Source: Arenicola marina
Taxonomy: Eukaryota > Annelida > Polychaeta > Arenicolidae
DNA length: 64,000 bases
Reading direction: 5' to 3'
NCBI GenBank assembly: GCA_964019135.1
Contig: OZ025249.1
Span: 15,153,088 to 15,217,087, forward strand
Part shown: in pieces, positions 1 to 13,600 of the stretch
Numbering within the stretch: position 1 is the first letter of the stretch
Layout: the number at the start of each line of letters is the position of its first letter
Position numbers and translations under genes: made by a program
Notes under the pieces: model-generated
Told to the model about the DNA's origin: nothing
Database searches by the model: none
The model's input: only the letters and a program-made list of their open reading frames with translations

Positions 1-2110
1 GAACGGGACATTCGACAGGAGGCCTGTCGTTGATATCAATCTGAAGCCGCCACGGCTAAATGACTGCGGCAACATCAACGTGAACATTTTAAGGCGATAG
101 CAATACAGATCTTGCTTTAAAACCTACCGAGCACCAGGCATAATAACACACCAAACAGGAGTTCTCCGTCACCGCACAAAGGGGTACAAACTTACCAATG
201 CCTCTGATGTGTTATGTGTCATGCCGTCTTGCACGCCCCCCCCCCCTACTCCATCCCACCCCTGGCTCCGGCCCCCCGCTCGCCCTCGCCCCCGCCCCCG
301 CCCCAGTCCTGCGCCCGACCCGCGCCCGCCCTCCTCAACGACTGCACTACTGAAGCCGGCCGTAATATCCCAATCGCGGGATTTCACAGATTACACAGAT
401 ATCTGTGGTATACATGACACCCGCGGTAAGAAAACCTGGGCGGGTCTCATATTATTAGCGCTTGTATGTCTGCAGTCAAGGGGGGCTGGCTGGGGCGGCA
501 AGTTTGCTGTTTGGTAGGCGTTGGAGGGCGGTAACGGGCGAAAATGAGAGAGCATTGTGATCACCACGGCGGGGTAGAGGAAGACGGTGGTGCAGTGGAG
601 GGGTGTGTGTGAGGGGGGCGGGGGTGAAGGAAGCGATAGGATGGTGAGGGGCGGGGGGGGGGGGGCGGTGGCGGTGGCGGTGGCCGGAGGAGAAAAGCGG
701 GGCTGTGTACCTGATTGCTCATCGCGCCGCGGTCTCTCTTCAGGCTGGTTCCGGGTCGCTGCTGGGGCACGCTCCTCAAAGGCGGCGCTGCGCTCACTGG
801 GGACCGCTGGGACTGCCGTCGGCAACTTGAAAGCACAAGCGAGGTGGCACTTCGCTACTGCATTCCTGTCCCACTACTGAACGTGTCCCTGATTTAGCCA
901 ACCTTGAAGGCTTCCAGAAGCGACTGTCATCCTTTTTTTCTAGCGGTCGGGTAACTGTTATTTTCTGTTTTTATCACAGTGAAACCTTAATCCTCTAGCG
1001 TGACATGTAAATTTGTAATGCCGTTGAACGGCGAACAAATCATACAAATCGATCGCCACTGATACACATCTATCGGGGTGTATACGTCTCGTTTGCTAGA
1101 GTCAGAGTTCCTTCACTGGCACATGTTTCCAATTCCTCGTCGTTCTGATACGAACTAATCCTGTCAGAGACTTCTGTGTAGAAAGTCCGAGGAATATCAT
1201 AGGAGCCTGACTTTTTGCAGCTTTGTACACACCTTCAAAACAAAAACTAAATCATGTCTACAAAAGTTCAACTTGTGGTGCTTTCCATTGGCTGTTCCTC
1301 TCCATGTCATAACGTAGATTGCATTGGGCACTCCCGATTGGATATTTGATGGGTGGATAGATCCCCTATCGACATTCACCTTATATTTTTTGCTCTTGGC
1401 CCTCTGGTCAAGAGCATTCAAGGGAATTATTCCTCAATCGCCCAATCGTGATATGCAACGCTAGGGTTCAAAGACTGGAATTGGTCTTTGTAGCCGAGCC
1501 CATCAGCAGCACAGTCTGATTGTGCCCACTCGGGGTTTTAAATCGTTCCTTCCTCAAACGATGGGAAGTGGAACATCTTCACGAGGCCTTCATTATCGAC
1601 ACGATGGCTTGATGGCGCGGCGGATGATTTTCTTTTACACGTCCACTCCCTTCTTCTTGGCCGCCGCCGATTTCCGGCTTTTGTAAAGTGCCGAATAATG
1701 GTCCCGGATGATCACAGAGAGGGTGGGGACTCCATGTGATTTCACCTTTTCGCCCGGGGGGCAAGCAATCGCGAGGCATACACCTTCTCCATCCAGAGTT
1801 AGCAAAAAAAAAATCCACTGCCTTGGACTCTATTGAAGAGTAAAAGACTTCCAAGTGATCTTCTTCTCATTGGCGGCTGTGCGGCCCCCAATTGGTGAAG
1901 GCCGTGAGCCTCCCGCCCGGAGGGTAATGTGTATAGGTGAGTGGGTAGGTAGGTAGATAGGTAGCGGTTGTCAAGTTGTTAACCGGTGAGCTCCAGCCGG
2001 GGAAAGTCAAAGTGTCGGTGGAGGCGTCTCGCCTTAACGAGGGCGGCGAAACTTCAAAGCGAATTCTTATAAACTCAGGTGTGACGAGTCTGTAGCGTCC
2101 CTTTTTTTAG
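1..2110. other. GC-rich low-complexity sequence, no gene recognised
   Basis: This stretch is rich in homopurine and homopyrimidine runs, including C runs near 237-246, a run of 13 G at 653-665 and a short GGTGGC microsatellite just after it. Several open frames run through the G/C-rich part, but they are Pro/Arg/Gly low-complexity translations without domains. From 901 to 2,110 the sequence is unique and I see no exon, RNA gene or mobile element in it. Confidence 0.6.
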
Positions 2111-3050
2111 GCTAATCAACTGTATCTGGTCGCCGGGCTCCACCCACTGGTCCCGCCAACAGCGCTAAGTGGGTACTGTCAGGGGGGCAGCGGGACAACG
2201 GGCAACCAACGCGGGGAAGGAGGGAAGTCGGAACAGCGGCCGAAAGACAGATGACGAAAGGGAGTAGCGGCAGAAAAGAAAAGATGATGACGGGGGAGAG
2301 GGAGGAGGGCTGGAGGGGGGGGGGAGGGAACAAGAGGTTTTCATGTTTCTGTTTTCTCGTTTCCCTCGCCGCGGGTGGAGAGGCCATTGGGATAGGAGGG
2401 TGTGTGGCGGTGGGATGATGGGGGAATGGGGATTGGAGAGGGGGTTGTGGGAAAGGGGTGGGGGCGCGGGAGGGGGGGGCATTGGGGGGGTGGGGATACT
2501 CTGGTACTATTACCCCGTATGTACATGTCTCCCCTTCTACCCTCGGCGAGCGCGACAGGAAAATTGCCGGCGTAATTACATCTTTTTGAATTGATACATC
2601 GAGAGGTTGATGTAGTTTAATTAAGGGACAAGACTGCGGGATGGATGGTAAGGAAGGGCAAGCATCGGGCCAGAGAGTGACCCTCACAAAGATGGCGGCG
2701 CCCTCCCCCCCCCCCCCCCCCCCCGCCCCCTCTCTCCGCGTCGAGGTCACCTTGGTCGTGTCTTTTAGTGGCTGTAATAATGAGTCAAACATGTCATTTG
2801 GCGGTAAAAAGAACATGACTTGATCACGCAGGGGCACTGGAGCCCCGGAACAACCCTTTCCGTGTCCAGCTCAATTTCATCCCTCCCTCCCTCCCTCCCT
2901 CCACTCTCAAGCCCCACCCCCAACCCACCCCCTCCCCCATCCCCTCCCCTCTCCCTTGCTCCCTACCCCTCAGCATCATCATCACCGCCCCGCCGTCTGT
3001 TGCTATTGGTGACGTGGGTCGGAGTATGAATTAGCCATGATTCGGGCAGC
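2111..3050. promoter_or_regulatory. CpG-rich, strand-asymmetric patch with YY1-type site
   Basis: The patch is strongly purine-rich on one strand and switches to pyrimidine-rich in its second half, with long C runs around 2,705-2,723. It contains AAGATGGCGGC at 2,689-2,699, which matches the consensus bound by YY1, a factor often found at CpG-island promoters. No exon could be tied to it, so promoter activity is only a possibility. The minus-strand open frame of 241 codons here is a Pro/Ser-rich low-complexity translation and is not called as a gene. Confidence 0.3.
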
Positions 3051-6000
3051 ATCCGTCAGACTAGTGGAGTGACGATCAACGTGAAAAGGTAATTTGATGG
3101 ATGCTTACTGCGGAATAACAAGGTATACCAACCACTCTTTGCCGTGATCACCGCGCTACATTGTCCCAACTCTGGCCGTCCATCTATACACGATACCCCT
3201 ACCCGAGGGGTGGTGGAGGGGGATCTGGAACTCAACCAAAGGTCTGGGTCAATTTCCTCGTTATTTGCCATCTGTACCGGCCAATAGAGGGCAATGAAAA
3301 ACAAATCATGAAACCATGAATTGAATTTTACGTCACAACCTCCTGTACCCCAGGACTTGTGCCAGATGGGTTGGGAGTGCCACTCTACTCTTGTCAGGCT
3401 TGCGAAAGCCTATTTATGCTGGCATTCAATTTCAATTCGAGCAGTGGTGATTGCAAGATAATATAAACCCAGATCACGATCACCATTGGGGTGACGTCAT
3501 TAGATATCAAGTACATGTATGTAATAATGTATTAATATTTATGTAAGCTGCTATCCATCTGTCTCTTTCATCATTGAACACTTACCTGTGATTTGAGAGA
3601 AGAGAAAGCTAGATTCGCTCTCGTGATATTGCACATCATTATATAATCACTAGGTATTGAAACACTTGCCCTTCAATCGAACGTCGACCCAACACCCACC
3701 GCCACGCCCACCCCTCATCCCCGCTACGCTCATACCCATTGCCGCCACTCGCTCCACCCCACTGCCCCATACCCCTAGACCCGGCCAAGATCAATCTCGC
3801 CTCATCTGAAACCCCGTTCACAATAAAGTCACTCACTGTAAAGAACCATAGCCCTGAGTCATGACCACGTTTATCTTAAGATTTTCCCAAAGTGGAGTGC
3901 GGGGGCGGGGATTTTGTTATCTGCCAATCACAACTTAAAGGTATAAGTCTTGCGAATCACTTTGTCTTTGCTTGCGGCATTCACCCGTAATGTAAGTAAT
4001 GCTACATGTTATTAGCAGTATCGGCGTCCTCACGGAGTTTTCAGCCAAGTCATGCATGACAGGGGCGCAGCCAAGAATTTGAAAGCTTGCGACCGGGGGG
4101 GGGGGTGTAACCAAATTGCGGGGTCTAAACCGATTGCGACAGAGGGTTTTGGCTACCTAGAGGAGGGGGGGGGGGGAGTCCACGCCTCGAAAAAATTGTA
4201 TATTCGTATAGATATGTATCATATTTAATACTTAAGGAAATCAGGAGGGGCGCGGCTATTTAGTTTAAATATGTATAAACCATGTAATTACATATATATT
4301 GAATCAAATTAAGTATGTTAATTTTTAATTCAACGAGATGTCAAATCGTTTGGCAGAAACTAACGCCCATTTTGGCCATTAGAAGCTCATTTTAGCTCGG
4401 GAATGTCATCTGCGCATCGAGGCAAGCAGCAGTTAAACCAGCTCGGCGCACGAAGAGGTCGCTATGCAAAGTGAATTGTGGTCGGCTACGTCTACCGGCG
4501 GATGGGCCAGATAAGTAGGGGAGATAACGCCTAGAGACGTAATAGGATTCCCCCTGACTTCAAGTGAGTTGTTACCCGGCTCAACAGGGGCCATACATAG
4601 AGCGACGGGAGGGGGGTACGGTGCGGAGGGGGTTCGGGTGAACTCCGAGAAGCCGGGCTATTTCACCCGGGAGGGGGTGAGGTCAAAGATCAAACATAAC
4701 GTTGCCGCCTAATAACAGAACGCCCCCTAGTAGTCAAAGCGGTTCCCACTGTAGGAGACTGTTACAACATGGCGTCTTGTGCTTCGTCCGCTGTCAGCCA
4801 TTTTTAATTTTATAGCGTGGCTTGGCATAAAAATGAAGACACCACAAGACTATCAGTTTTCCGTGACTTTTTGGTGAGGCTCCCTCCGTCATATTCCAGT
4901 GGTTGTTGGAACGTTCTAACAACGAGGTCCCTTTTCATCGCAGCCCAAGCGTAATTGGAGGGCGTTTTTAAGAGGGTCTGAGAACCAACGATTGCGTGAC
5001 TTCATGGTGTCCGCTGCCAAAGTTCAGAAATCAAATATGCGCAGGTCTCCAAATCAATTGTTTCAAGTGTTTGCCTGCAGTCCGAGATTTTGCTCACGTC
5101 GAAAGCGGATAGCTTCTCGCATAGAACAAGACCTCGTTTTCGTCATTATGGGTGAAGGTTGGGTCTCCATTTCAACGTGTATAACTATAACTTAGGGTTT
5201 TGCTGTTGTTGTGTTTTGGGACAGAGGGGTGGGGGGGGCTGGGGGGGCTGAGAGGGGGGGGGGTCCACTCGAGTGTTTTGTAGAAAGATGCGTATCCTAA
5301 AGGCTGGGTTGAAAGTTTCGTTTCACAGCATAAACTAGTGGTTAGCCAGCATTTCGGCATGTTCTTTTAAGTATTCGTCCGTATGACCTTTCTATTTACA
5401 ATATTGAAGGCAAGTGTAGTGGGTGAACTGGATGAATGATGGCCGATAGAGGAAAGGTAAAGTCTTTAGGGGTATGTCTTCCATAATAACAAGTGGATAC
5501 GTGCTCCGTGCCATAGAAGGAAGTTTGACGAGCGGCGCCTTTGTGATAACATTTGAGAAAATTACCTTCGAGTTGATTATGATTAATGGCGCTGTTCTCA
5601 ATCAACGGATTCCTTGTTCGGTCCAGGAGGTATTTTATTAAGGCGCCTTTTAAGATGAAGTTGAAAATTAATTATCAGTCATGCGGCGAGAGGTTCGTGG
5701 AGCTATTTACATGCTGTTATTTACCGTGTCAGGGGACCGGGGCTTTGGAGAGTGATGGGGAGAGGGGGGGGGGGGGCGTGCGGAAGACGTGGTGACGGCG
5801 GCGGGCTTTCACATTGCGTGAAGCTATAGGGAGAGAGAATGTATCTATATATACATATATATAGAGAGAGAGAGCGAGAGCGAGAGTGGGGGTGAAAGCC
5901 GGAGGTAGCTATGGAAAAGGAAACCACGTCGCCACACCACATCCACTACATAGAAAAGCCGTTCGGTTTGTGTGAATCCCTGCCCAACCGTATCCCGGGT

Positions 6001-7099
6001 TGATGTTGATTAATGAGCCCGCGTGGGTAAGTCGAGACTGGTGTTGGGGACCGTGGTTGGGAGTCGAAAATGGGTGTGGGATGACGGGTGGTGGGGTAGG
6101 TTGGGAAGAGAAGAGGGGGGGGGGGTGAAAGGTGTCAGAGGAGGAGTGGGCGGACACGCGGAAGGGGACAACAGTCAGTGGCGTTCTGACTGTGACAAAA
6201 TAAATTAGATAATTAAAACAATCATCATCTCCTGTTACCTGCCTCGGCCGCATGGTGTCGCCTCATGCGGGGCCTCTGTGCGATGGAATGCGCACTCTCT
6301 GCGCGCCGCGACGCGCCCTCCAGTCGCCCATCAATCGCGGTGCATTATGGGGGACCGGTGTCACAGGCAATTACATCCGCTGTAACAACTCACGGTGTCA
6401 AAGAGCGTTTATTTATCACTGTAATAATTGTGCTCACTCGACAGACTCCTGGACCCTGAAAAGCTGACAAAGAGGTTCGCCTTGATACCGCAGCGGCAAC
6501 CCCCCCCCCACCCCCCTCCCACGCCCCCCCCCCCACCCGTAGCCTTGCACCCCCGCCGTTTCCGCAGTGACACGCTGGTGGTAGGTTTTTTTTCTTATTG
6601 ATACCCTGGTCAGAGGATTTCATAGCCACCAAATGTCGACCCCTGGCGCGCCCTGGAGACCCCTGGCTCCCCCAAGCGACCCTCAGATACCTCCCTGGCG
6701 GGACCGACGGGGAGCTCCCTGGGCCACGGCCACCATCCCCGGTGAGGTTCGTGCCCTGTGATATCACATCAAATCGCTATGTGCCAAATTCACACGCATT
6801 AAATTATGCTGCAGTAAGAGGATAACAAAAACAACTGCAATGCCTGAAATATCAGTTAAAGAACTTAGTAGGATAGAATGCTACCCGTCCTTTAATAGGC
6901 TCCGTCGCGCTATGGTTCAGGTACAAGGTCTTTGTGTTGCTATAATGGATTGTTGCTTAATGCCACGTGTGCTCAGATGGGCTACGGCGGGCCCAGCGGG
7001 ACCCCTGAGACAACAGTTCGTTCCTCCATGTTAAGGCGAACCATTGTTTCAGAATAGCTCACGTATTACTCACAGATACTATTAACGACCAGTATACGT
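3051..7099. other. Unique intergenic sequence, no gene recognised
   Basis: Ordinary mixed-composition sequence interrupted by G runs, for example near 4,098, 4,166, 5,230 and 5,767, and by C runs near 6,500-6,530. A perfect CRE octamer TGACGTCA lies at 3,492-3,499. No coding exon with convincing splice sites, no RNA gene and no transposon ends were seen. Confidence 0.6.
5841..5888. repeat. Compound AT / AG microsatellite
   Basis: An alternating TA tract passes directly into a GA tract and then a GAGC-type tract. It is a simple sequence repeat with no evident role. Confidence 0.8.
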
Positions 7100-7210
7100 G
7101 AGCCCTGAGATGGACCAAACAATGAGAAGAAGGGATGAAGCGGTCCTCGGCACAGGTGGGGTTTGAACCCGCAACCAGCTGGTCTACTACTCTTCACATG
7201 GCATACCTTC
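7100..7210 (-). repeat. tRNA-like patch, possible SINE head remnant
   Basis: On the minus strand the sequence GGTTCAAACCC (plus coordinates 7,159-7,169) matches the RNA polymerase III B-box consensus and sits in a T-arm-like context. No convincing A box or full cloverleaf is visible, so this is not called as a tRNA gene. A degraded tRNA-derived SINE is the simplest reading. Chance is the alternative. Confidence 0.25.
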
Positions 7211-7534
7211 CATGTTCTCATTTATGTCAACTATGGATGGTCATAAGACATACTAGGATGATCATGGTTCCCTGATTATATCTAATTATAGCGCCAGGAC
7301 CAAGCTTAAGTTTTGCTGCAATATAGATTCATCGATATCAAGAACTGTGTCTCACTAAGTGACTCATACCTTACTGAAAACCTGTGGACAGACATGGCTC
7401 GCTGGCTATCCATGGGGTCGCCACAATGACAAGGGTCAAGGTCGAAAGGAGCGGGCTATTCTGGTGTAAATAAACCCCCCACGTTTGGGAAGAAAGACAT
7501 GAGAATTTACCTGCATAATACCATATACATATAC

Positions 7535-7605
7535 ATTTGCACAGCGGGGGCTTGAACCCCGCAGCGGCCGCTAAGGTTGGCCTAGCAGAAGCATCATCTG
7601 TCCAT
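7535..7605 (-). repeat. tRNA-like patch next to the first minisatellite
   Basis: On the minus strand, a 5-bp stem closes a 7-nt loop around GGTTCAAGCCC (7,548-7,558), as in a tRNA T arm with a B box. Just 5' of it is a stem of five pairs (one of them G-T) closing a 7-nt loop, like an anticodon arm. No D arm or A box is recognisable. It may be a second SINE-type remnant, about 400 bp from the first and abutting the start of the 56-bp array. Confidence 0.28.
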
Positions 7606-7610
7606 ATATC

Positions 7611-10600
7611 GTATGGTGGGTTAATATTACACGCTATATAGGCCTTGGTGGGTGGTGGGTCTACATTACATGGGGCCCACCACGACACGCTATATAGGCC
7701 TTGGTGGGTCGTGGGTTTACATTACATGGGGCCCACCACGACACACTATATAGGCCTTGGTGGGTGGTGGGTCTACATTACATGGGGCCCACCACGACAC
7801 GCTGTATAGGCCTTGGTGGGTCGTGGGTGGGTTTACATTACATGGGGCCCACCAAGACACGCTATATAGGCCTTGGTGGGTGGTGGGTTTACATTACATG
7901 GGGCCCACCACGACACGCTATATAGGCCTTGGTGGGTCGTGGGTGGGTTTACATTACATGGGGCCCACCACGACACACTATATAGGCCTTGGTGGGTCGT
8001 GGGTTTACATTACATGGGGCCCACCACGACACGCTGTATAGGCCTTGGTGGGTCGTGGGTTTACATTACATGGGGCCCACCACGACACGCTATATAGGCC
8101 TTGGTGGGTCGTGGGTTTACATTACATGGGGCCCACCACGACACGCTATATAGGCCTTGGTGGGTCGTGGGTTTACATTACATGGGGCCCACCACGACAC
8201 GCTATATAGGCCTTGGTGGGTCGTGGGTGGGTTTACATTACATGGGGCCCACCACGACACGCTGTATAGGCCTTGGTGGGTCGTGGGTTTACATTACATG
8301 GGGCCCACCACGACACGCTATATAGGCCTTGGTGGGTCGTGGGTCTACATTACATGGGGCCCACCACGACACGCTGTATAGGCCTTGGTGGGTCGTGGGT
8401 GGGTTTACATTACATGGCCCACCACGACACGCTGTATAGGCCTTGGTGGGTCGTGGGTGGGTTTACATTACATGGGGCCCACCACGACACGCTGTATAGG
8501 CCTTGGTGGGTCGTGGGTGGGTTTACATTACATGGGGCCCACCACGACACGCTGTATAGGCCTTGGTGGGTCGTGGGTTTACATTACATGGGGCCCACCA
8601 CGACACGCTATATAGGCCTTGGTGGGTCGTGGGTGGGTTTACATTACATGGGGCCCACCACGACACGCTATATAGGCCTTGGTGGGTCGTGGGTTTACAT
8701 TACATGGGGCCCACCACGACACGCTATATAGGCCTTGGTGTGTCGTGGGTTTACATTACATGGGGCCCACCACGACACGCTATATAGGCCTTGGTGGGTC
8801 GTGGGTTTACATTACATGGGGCCCACCACGACACGCTATATAGGCCTTGGTGGGTCGTGGGTTTACATTACATGGGGCCCACCACGACACGCTGTATAGG
8901 CCTTGGTGGGTCGTGGGTTTACATTACATGGGGCCCACCACGACACGCTATATAGGCCTTGGTGGGTCGTGGGTTTACATTACATGGGGCCCACCACGAC
9001 ACGCTATATAGGCCTTGGTGGGTCGTGGGTGGGTTTACATTACATGGGGCCCACCACGACACGCTGTATAGGCCTTGGTGGGTCGTGGGTTTACATTACA
9101 TGGGGCCCACCACGACACGCTATATAGGCCTTGGTGGGTCGTGGGTCTACATTACATGGGGCCCACCACGACACGCTGTATAGGCCTTGGTGGGTCGTGG
9201 GTGGGTTTACATTACATGGCCCACCACGACACGCTGTATAGGCCTTGGTGGGTCGTGGGTGGGTTTACATTACATGGGGCCCACCACGACACGCTGTATA
9301 GGCCTTGGTGGGTCGTGGGTGGGTTTACATTACATGGGGCCCACCACGACACGCTGTATAGGCCTTGGTGGGTCGTGGGTTTACATTACATGGGGCCCAC
9401 CACGACACGCTATATAGGCCTTGGTGGGTCGTGGGTGGGTTTACATTACATGGGGCCCACCACGACACGCTATATAGGCCTTGGTGGGTCGTGGGTTTAC
9501 ATTACATGGGGCCCACCACGACACGCTATATAGGCCTTGGTGTGTCGTGGGTTTACATTACATGGGGCCCACCACGACACGCTATATAGGCCTTGGTGGG
9601 TCGTGGGTTTACATTACATGGGGCCCACCACGACACGCTGTATAGGCCTTGGTGGGTCGTGGGTTTACATTACATGGGGCCCACCACGACACGCTATATA
9701 GGCCTTGGTGGGTCGTGGGTGGGTTTACATTACATGGGGCCCACCACGACACGCTATATAGGCCATGGTGGGTCGTGGGTGGGTTTACATTACATGGGGC
9801 CCACCACGACACGCTGTATAGGCCTTGGTGGGTCGTGGGTGGGTTTACATTACATGGGGCCCACCACGACACGCTATATAGGCCTTGGTGGGTCGTGGGT
9901 GGGTTTACATTACATGGGGCCCACCACGACACGCTATATAGGCCTTGGTGGGTCGTGGGTTTACATTACATGGGGCCCACCACGACACGCTGTATAGGCC
10001 TTGGTGGGTCGTGGGTTTACATTACATGGGGCCCACCACGACACGCTATATAGGCCTTGGTGGGTCGTGGGTTTACATTACATGGGGCCCACCACGACAC
10101 GCTATATAGGCCTTGGTGGGTCGTGGGTTTACATTACATGGGGCCCACCACGACACGCTATATAGGCCTTGGTGGGTCGTGGGTTTACATTACATGGGGC
10201 CCACCACGACACGCTGTATAGGCCTTGGTGGGTCGTGGGTTTACATTACATGGGGCCCACCACGACACGCTATATAGGCCTTGGTGGGTCGTGGGTGGGT
10301 TTACATTACATGGGGCCCACCACGACACGCTATATAGGCCTTGGTGGGTCGTGGGTTTACATTACATGGGGCCCACCACGACACGCTATATAGGCCTTGG
10401 TGTGTCGTGGGTTTACATTACATGGGGCCCACCACGACACGCTATATAGGCCTTGGTGGGTCGTGGGTTTACATTACATGGGGCCCACCACGACACGCTA
10501 TATAGGCCTTGGTGGGTCGTGGGTTTACATTACATGGGGCCCACCACGACACGCTATATAGGCCTTGGTGGGTCGTGGGTTTACATTACATGGGGCCCAC

Positions 10601-13600
10601 CACGACACGCTATATAGGCCTTGGTGGGTCGTGGGTTTACATTACATGGGGCCCACCACGACACGCTATATAGGCCTTGGTGGGTCGTGGGTGGGTTTAC
10701 ATTACATGGGGCCCACCACGACACGCTGTATAGGCCTTGGTGGGTCGTGGGTTTACATTACATGGGGCCCACCACGACACGCTATATAGGCCTTGGTGGG
10801 TCGTGGGTCTACATTACATGGGGCCCACCACGACACGCTGTATAGGCCTTGGTGGGTCGTGGGTGGGTTTACATTACATGGCCCACCACGACACGCTGTA
10901 TAGGCCTTGGTGGGTCGTGGGTGGGTTTACATTACATGGGGCCCACCACGACACGCTGTATAGGCCTTGGTGGGTCGTGGGTGGGTTTACATTACATGGG
11001 GCCCACCACGACACGCTGTATAGGCCTTGGTGGGTCGTGGGTTTACATTACATGGGGCCCACCACGACACGCTATATAGGCCTTGGTGGGTCGTGGGTGG
11101 GTTTACATTACATGGGGCCCACCACGACACGCTATATAGGCCTTGGTGGGTCGTGGGTTTACATTACATGGGGCCCACCACGACACGCTATATAGGCCTT
11201 GGTGTGTCGTGGGTTTACATTACATGGGGCCCACCACGACACGCTATATAGGCCTTGGTGGGTCGTGGGTTTACATTACATGGGGCCCACCACGACACGC
11301 TGTATAGGCCTTGGTGGGTCGTGGGTTTACATTACATGGGGCCCACCACGACACGCTATATAGGCCTTGGTGGGTCGTGGGTGGGTTTACATTACATGGG
11401 GCCCACCACGACACGCTATATAGGCCATGGTGGGTCGTGGGTGGGTTTACATTACATGGGGCCCACCACGACACGCTGTATAGGCCTTGGTGGGTCGTGG
11501 GTGGGTTTACATTACATGGGGCCCACCACGACACGCTATATAGGCCTTGGTGGGTCGTGGGTGGGTTTACATTACATGGGGCCCACCACGACACGCTATA
11601 TAGGCCTTGGTGGGTCGTGGGTTTACATTACATGGGGCCCACCACGACACGCTGTATAGGCCTTGGTGGGTCGTGGGTTTACATTACATGGGGCCCACCA
11701 CGACACGCTATATAGGCCTTGGTGGGTCGTGGGTTTACATTACATGGGGCCCACCACGACACGCTATATAGGCCTTGGTGGGTCGTGGGTTTACATTACA
11801 TGGGGCCCACCACGACACGCTATATAGGCCTTGGTGGGTCGTGGGTTTACATTACATGGGGCCCACCACGACACGCTGTATAGGCCTTGGTGGGTCGTGG
11901 GTTTACATTACATGGGGCCCACCACGACACGCTATATAGGCCTTGGTGGGTCGTGGGTGGGTTTACATTACATGGGGCCCACCACGACACGCTATATAGG
12001 CCTTGGTGGGTCGTGGGTTTACATTACATGGGGCCCACCACGACACGCTATATAGGCCTTGGTGGGTCGTGGGTTTACATTACATGGGGCCCACCACGAC
12101 ACGCTATATAGGCCTTGGTGGGTCGTGGGTTTACATTACATGGGGCCCACCACGACACGCTATATAGGCCTTGGTGGGTCGTGGGTTTACATTACATGGG
12201 GCCCACCACGACACACTATATAGGCCTTGGTGGGTCGTGGGTCTACATTACATGGTGCCCACCACGACACGTTAAATAGGCCTTGGTGGGTCGTGGGTTT
12301 ACATTACATGGGGCCCACCACGACACACTATATAGACCTTGGTGGGTCGTGGGTCTACATTACATGGTGCCCACCACGACACACTATATAGGCCTTGGTG
12401 GGTCGTGGGTCTACATTACATGGTGCCCACCACGACACGCTATATAGGCCTTGGTGGGTCGTGGGTTTACATTACATGGGGCCCACCACGACACACTATA
12501 TAGACCTTGGTGGGTCGTGGGTTTACATTACATGGGGCCCACCACGACACGCTATATAGGCCTTGGTGGGTCGTGGGTTTACTTTACATGGGGCCCACCA
12601 CGACACACTATATAGACCTTGGTGGGTCGTGGGTCTACATTACATGGGGCCCACCACGATATGCTATATAGGCCTTGGTGGGTCGTGGGTTTACATTACA
12701 TGGGGCCCACCACGACACGCTATATAGGCCTTGGTGGGTCGTGGGTTTACATTACATGGGGCCCACCACGACACGCTATATAGGCCTTGGTGGGTCGTGG
12801 GTTTACATTACATGGGGCCCACCACGACACGCTATATAGGCCTTGGTGGGTCGTGGGTTTACATTACATGGGGCCCACCACAACACGCTATATAGGCCTT
12901 GGTGGGTCGTGGGTGGGTTTACATTACATGGGGCCCACCACGACACGCTGTATAGGCCTTGGTGGGTCGTGGGTTTACATTACATGGGGCCCACCACGAC
13001 ACGCTATATAGGCCTTGGTGGGTCGTGGGTTTACATTACATGGGGCCCACCACGACACGCTATATAGGCCTTGGTGGGTCGTGTGTTTACATTACATGGT
13101 GCCCACCACGACACGCTATATAGGCCTTGGTGGGTCGTGGGTTTACATTACATGGTGCCCACCACGATACGCTATATAGGCCTTGGTGGGTCGTGGGTTT
13201 ACATTACATGGGGCCCACCACGACACGCTATATAGGCCTTGGTGGGTCGTGTGTTTACATTACATGGTGCCCACCACGACACGCTATATAGGCCTTGGTG
13301 GGTCGTGGGTTTACATTACATGGTGCCCACCACGATACGCTATATAGGCCTTGGTGGGTCGTGGGTTTACATTACATGGGGCCCACCACGACACGCTATA
13401 TAGGCCTTGGTGGATCGCGTGTTTACATTACATGGTGCCCACCACGATACGCTATATAGGCCTTGGTGGGTCGTGGGTTTACATTACATGGGGCCCACCA
13501 CGACACGCTATAGGCCTTGGTGGGTCGTGGGTTTACATTACATGGCCCACCACGACACGCTATATAGGCCTTGGTGGGTCGTGGGTTTACATTACATGGG

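Noticed and set aside
2112-2837. 241-codon Pro/Ser-rich minus-strand frame
   Set aside because: Low-complexity translation of a purine-rich tract with no domain, splice or promoter support.
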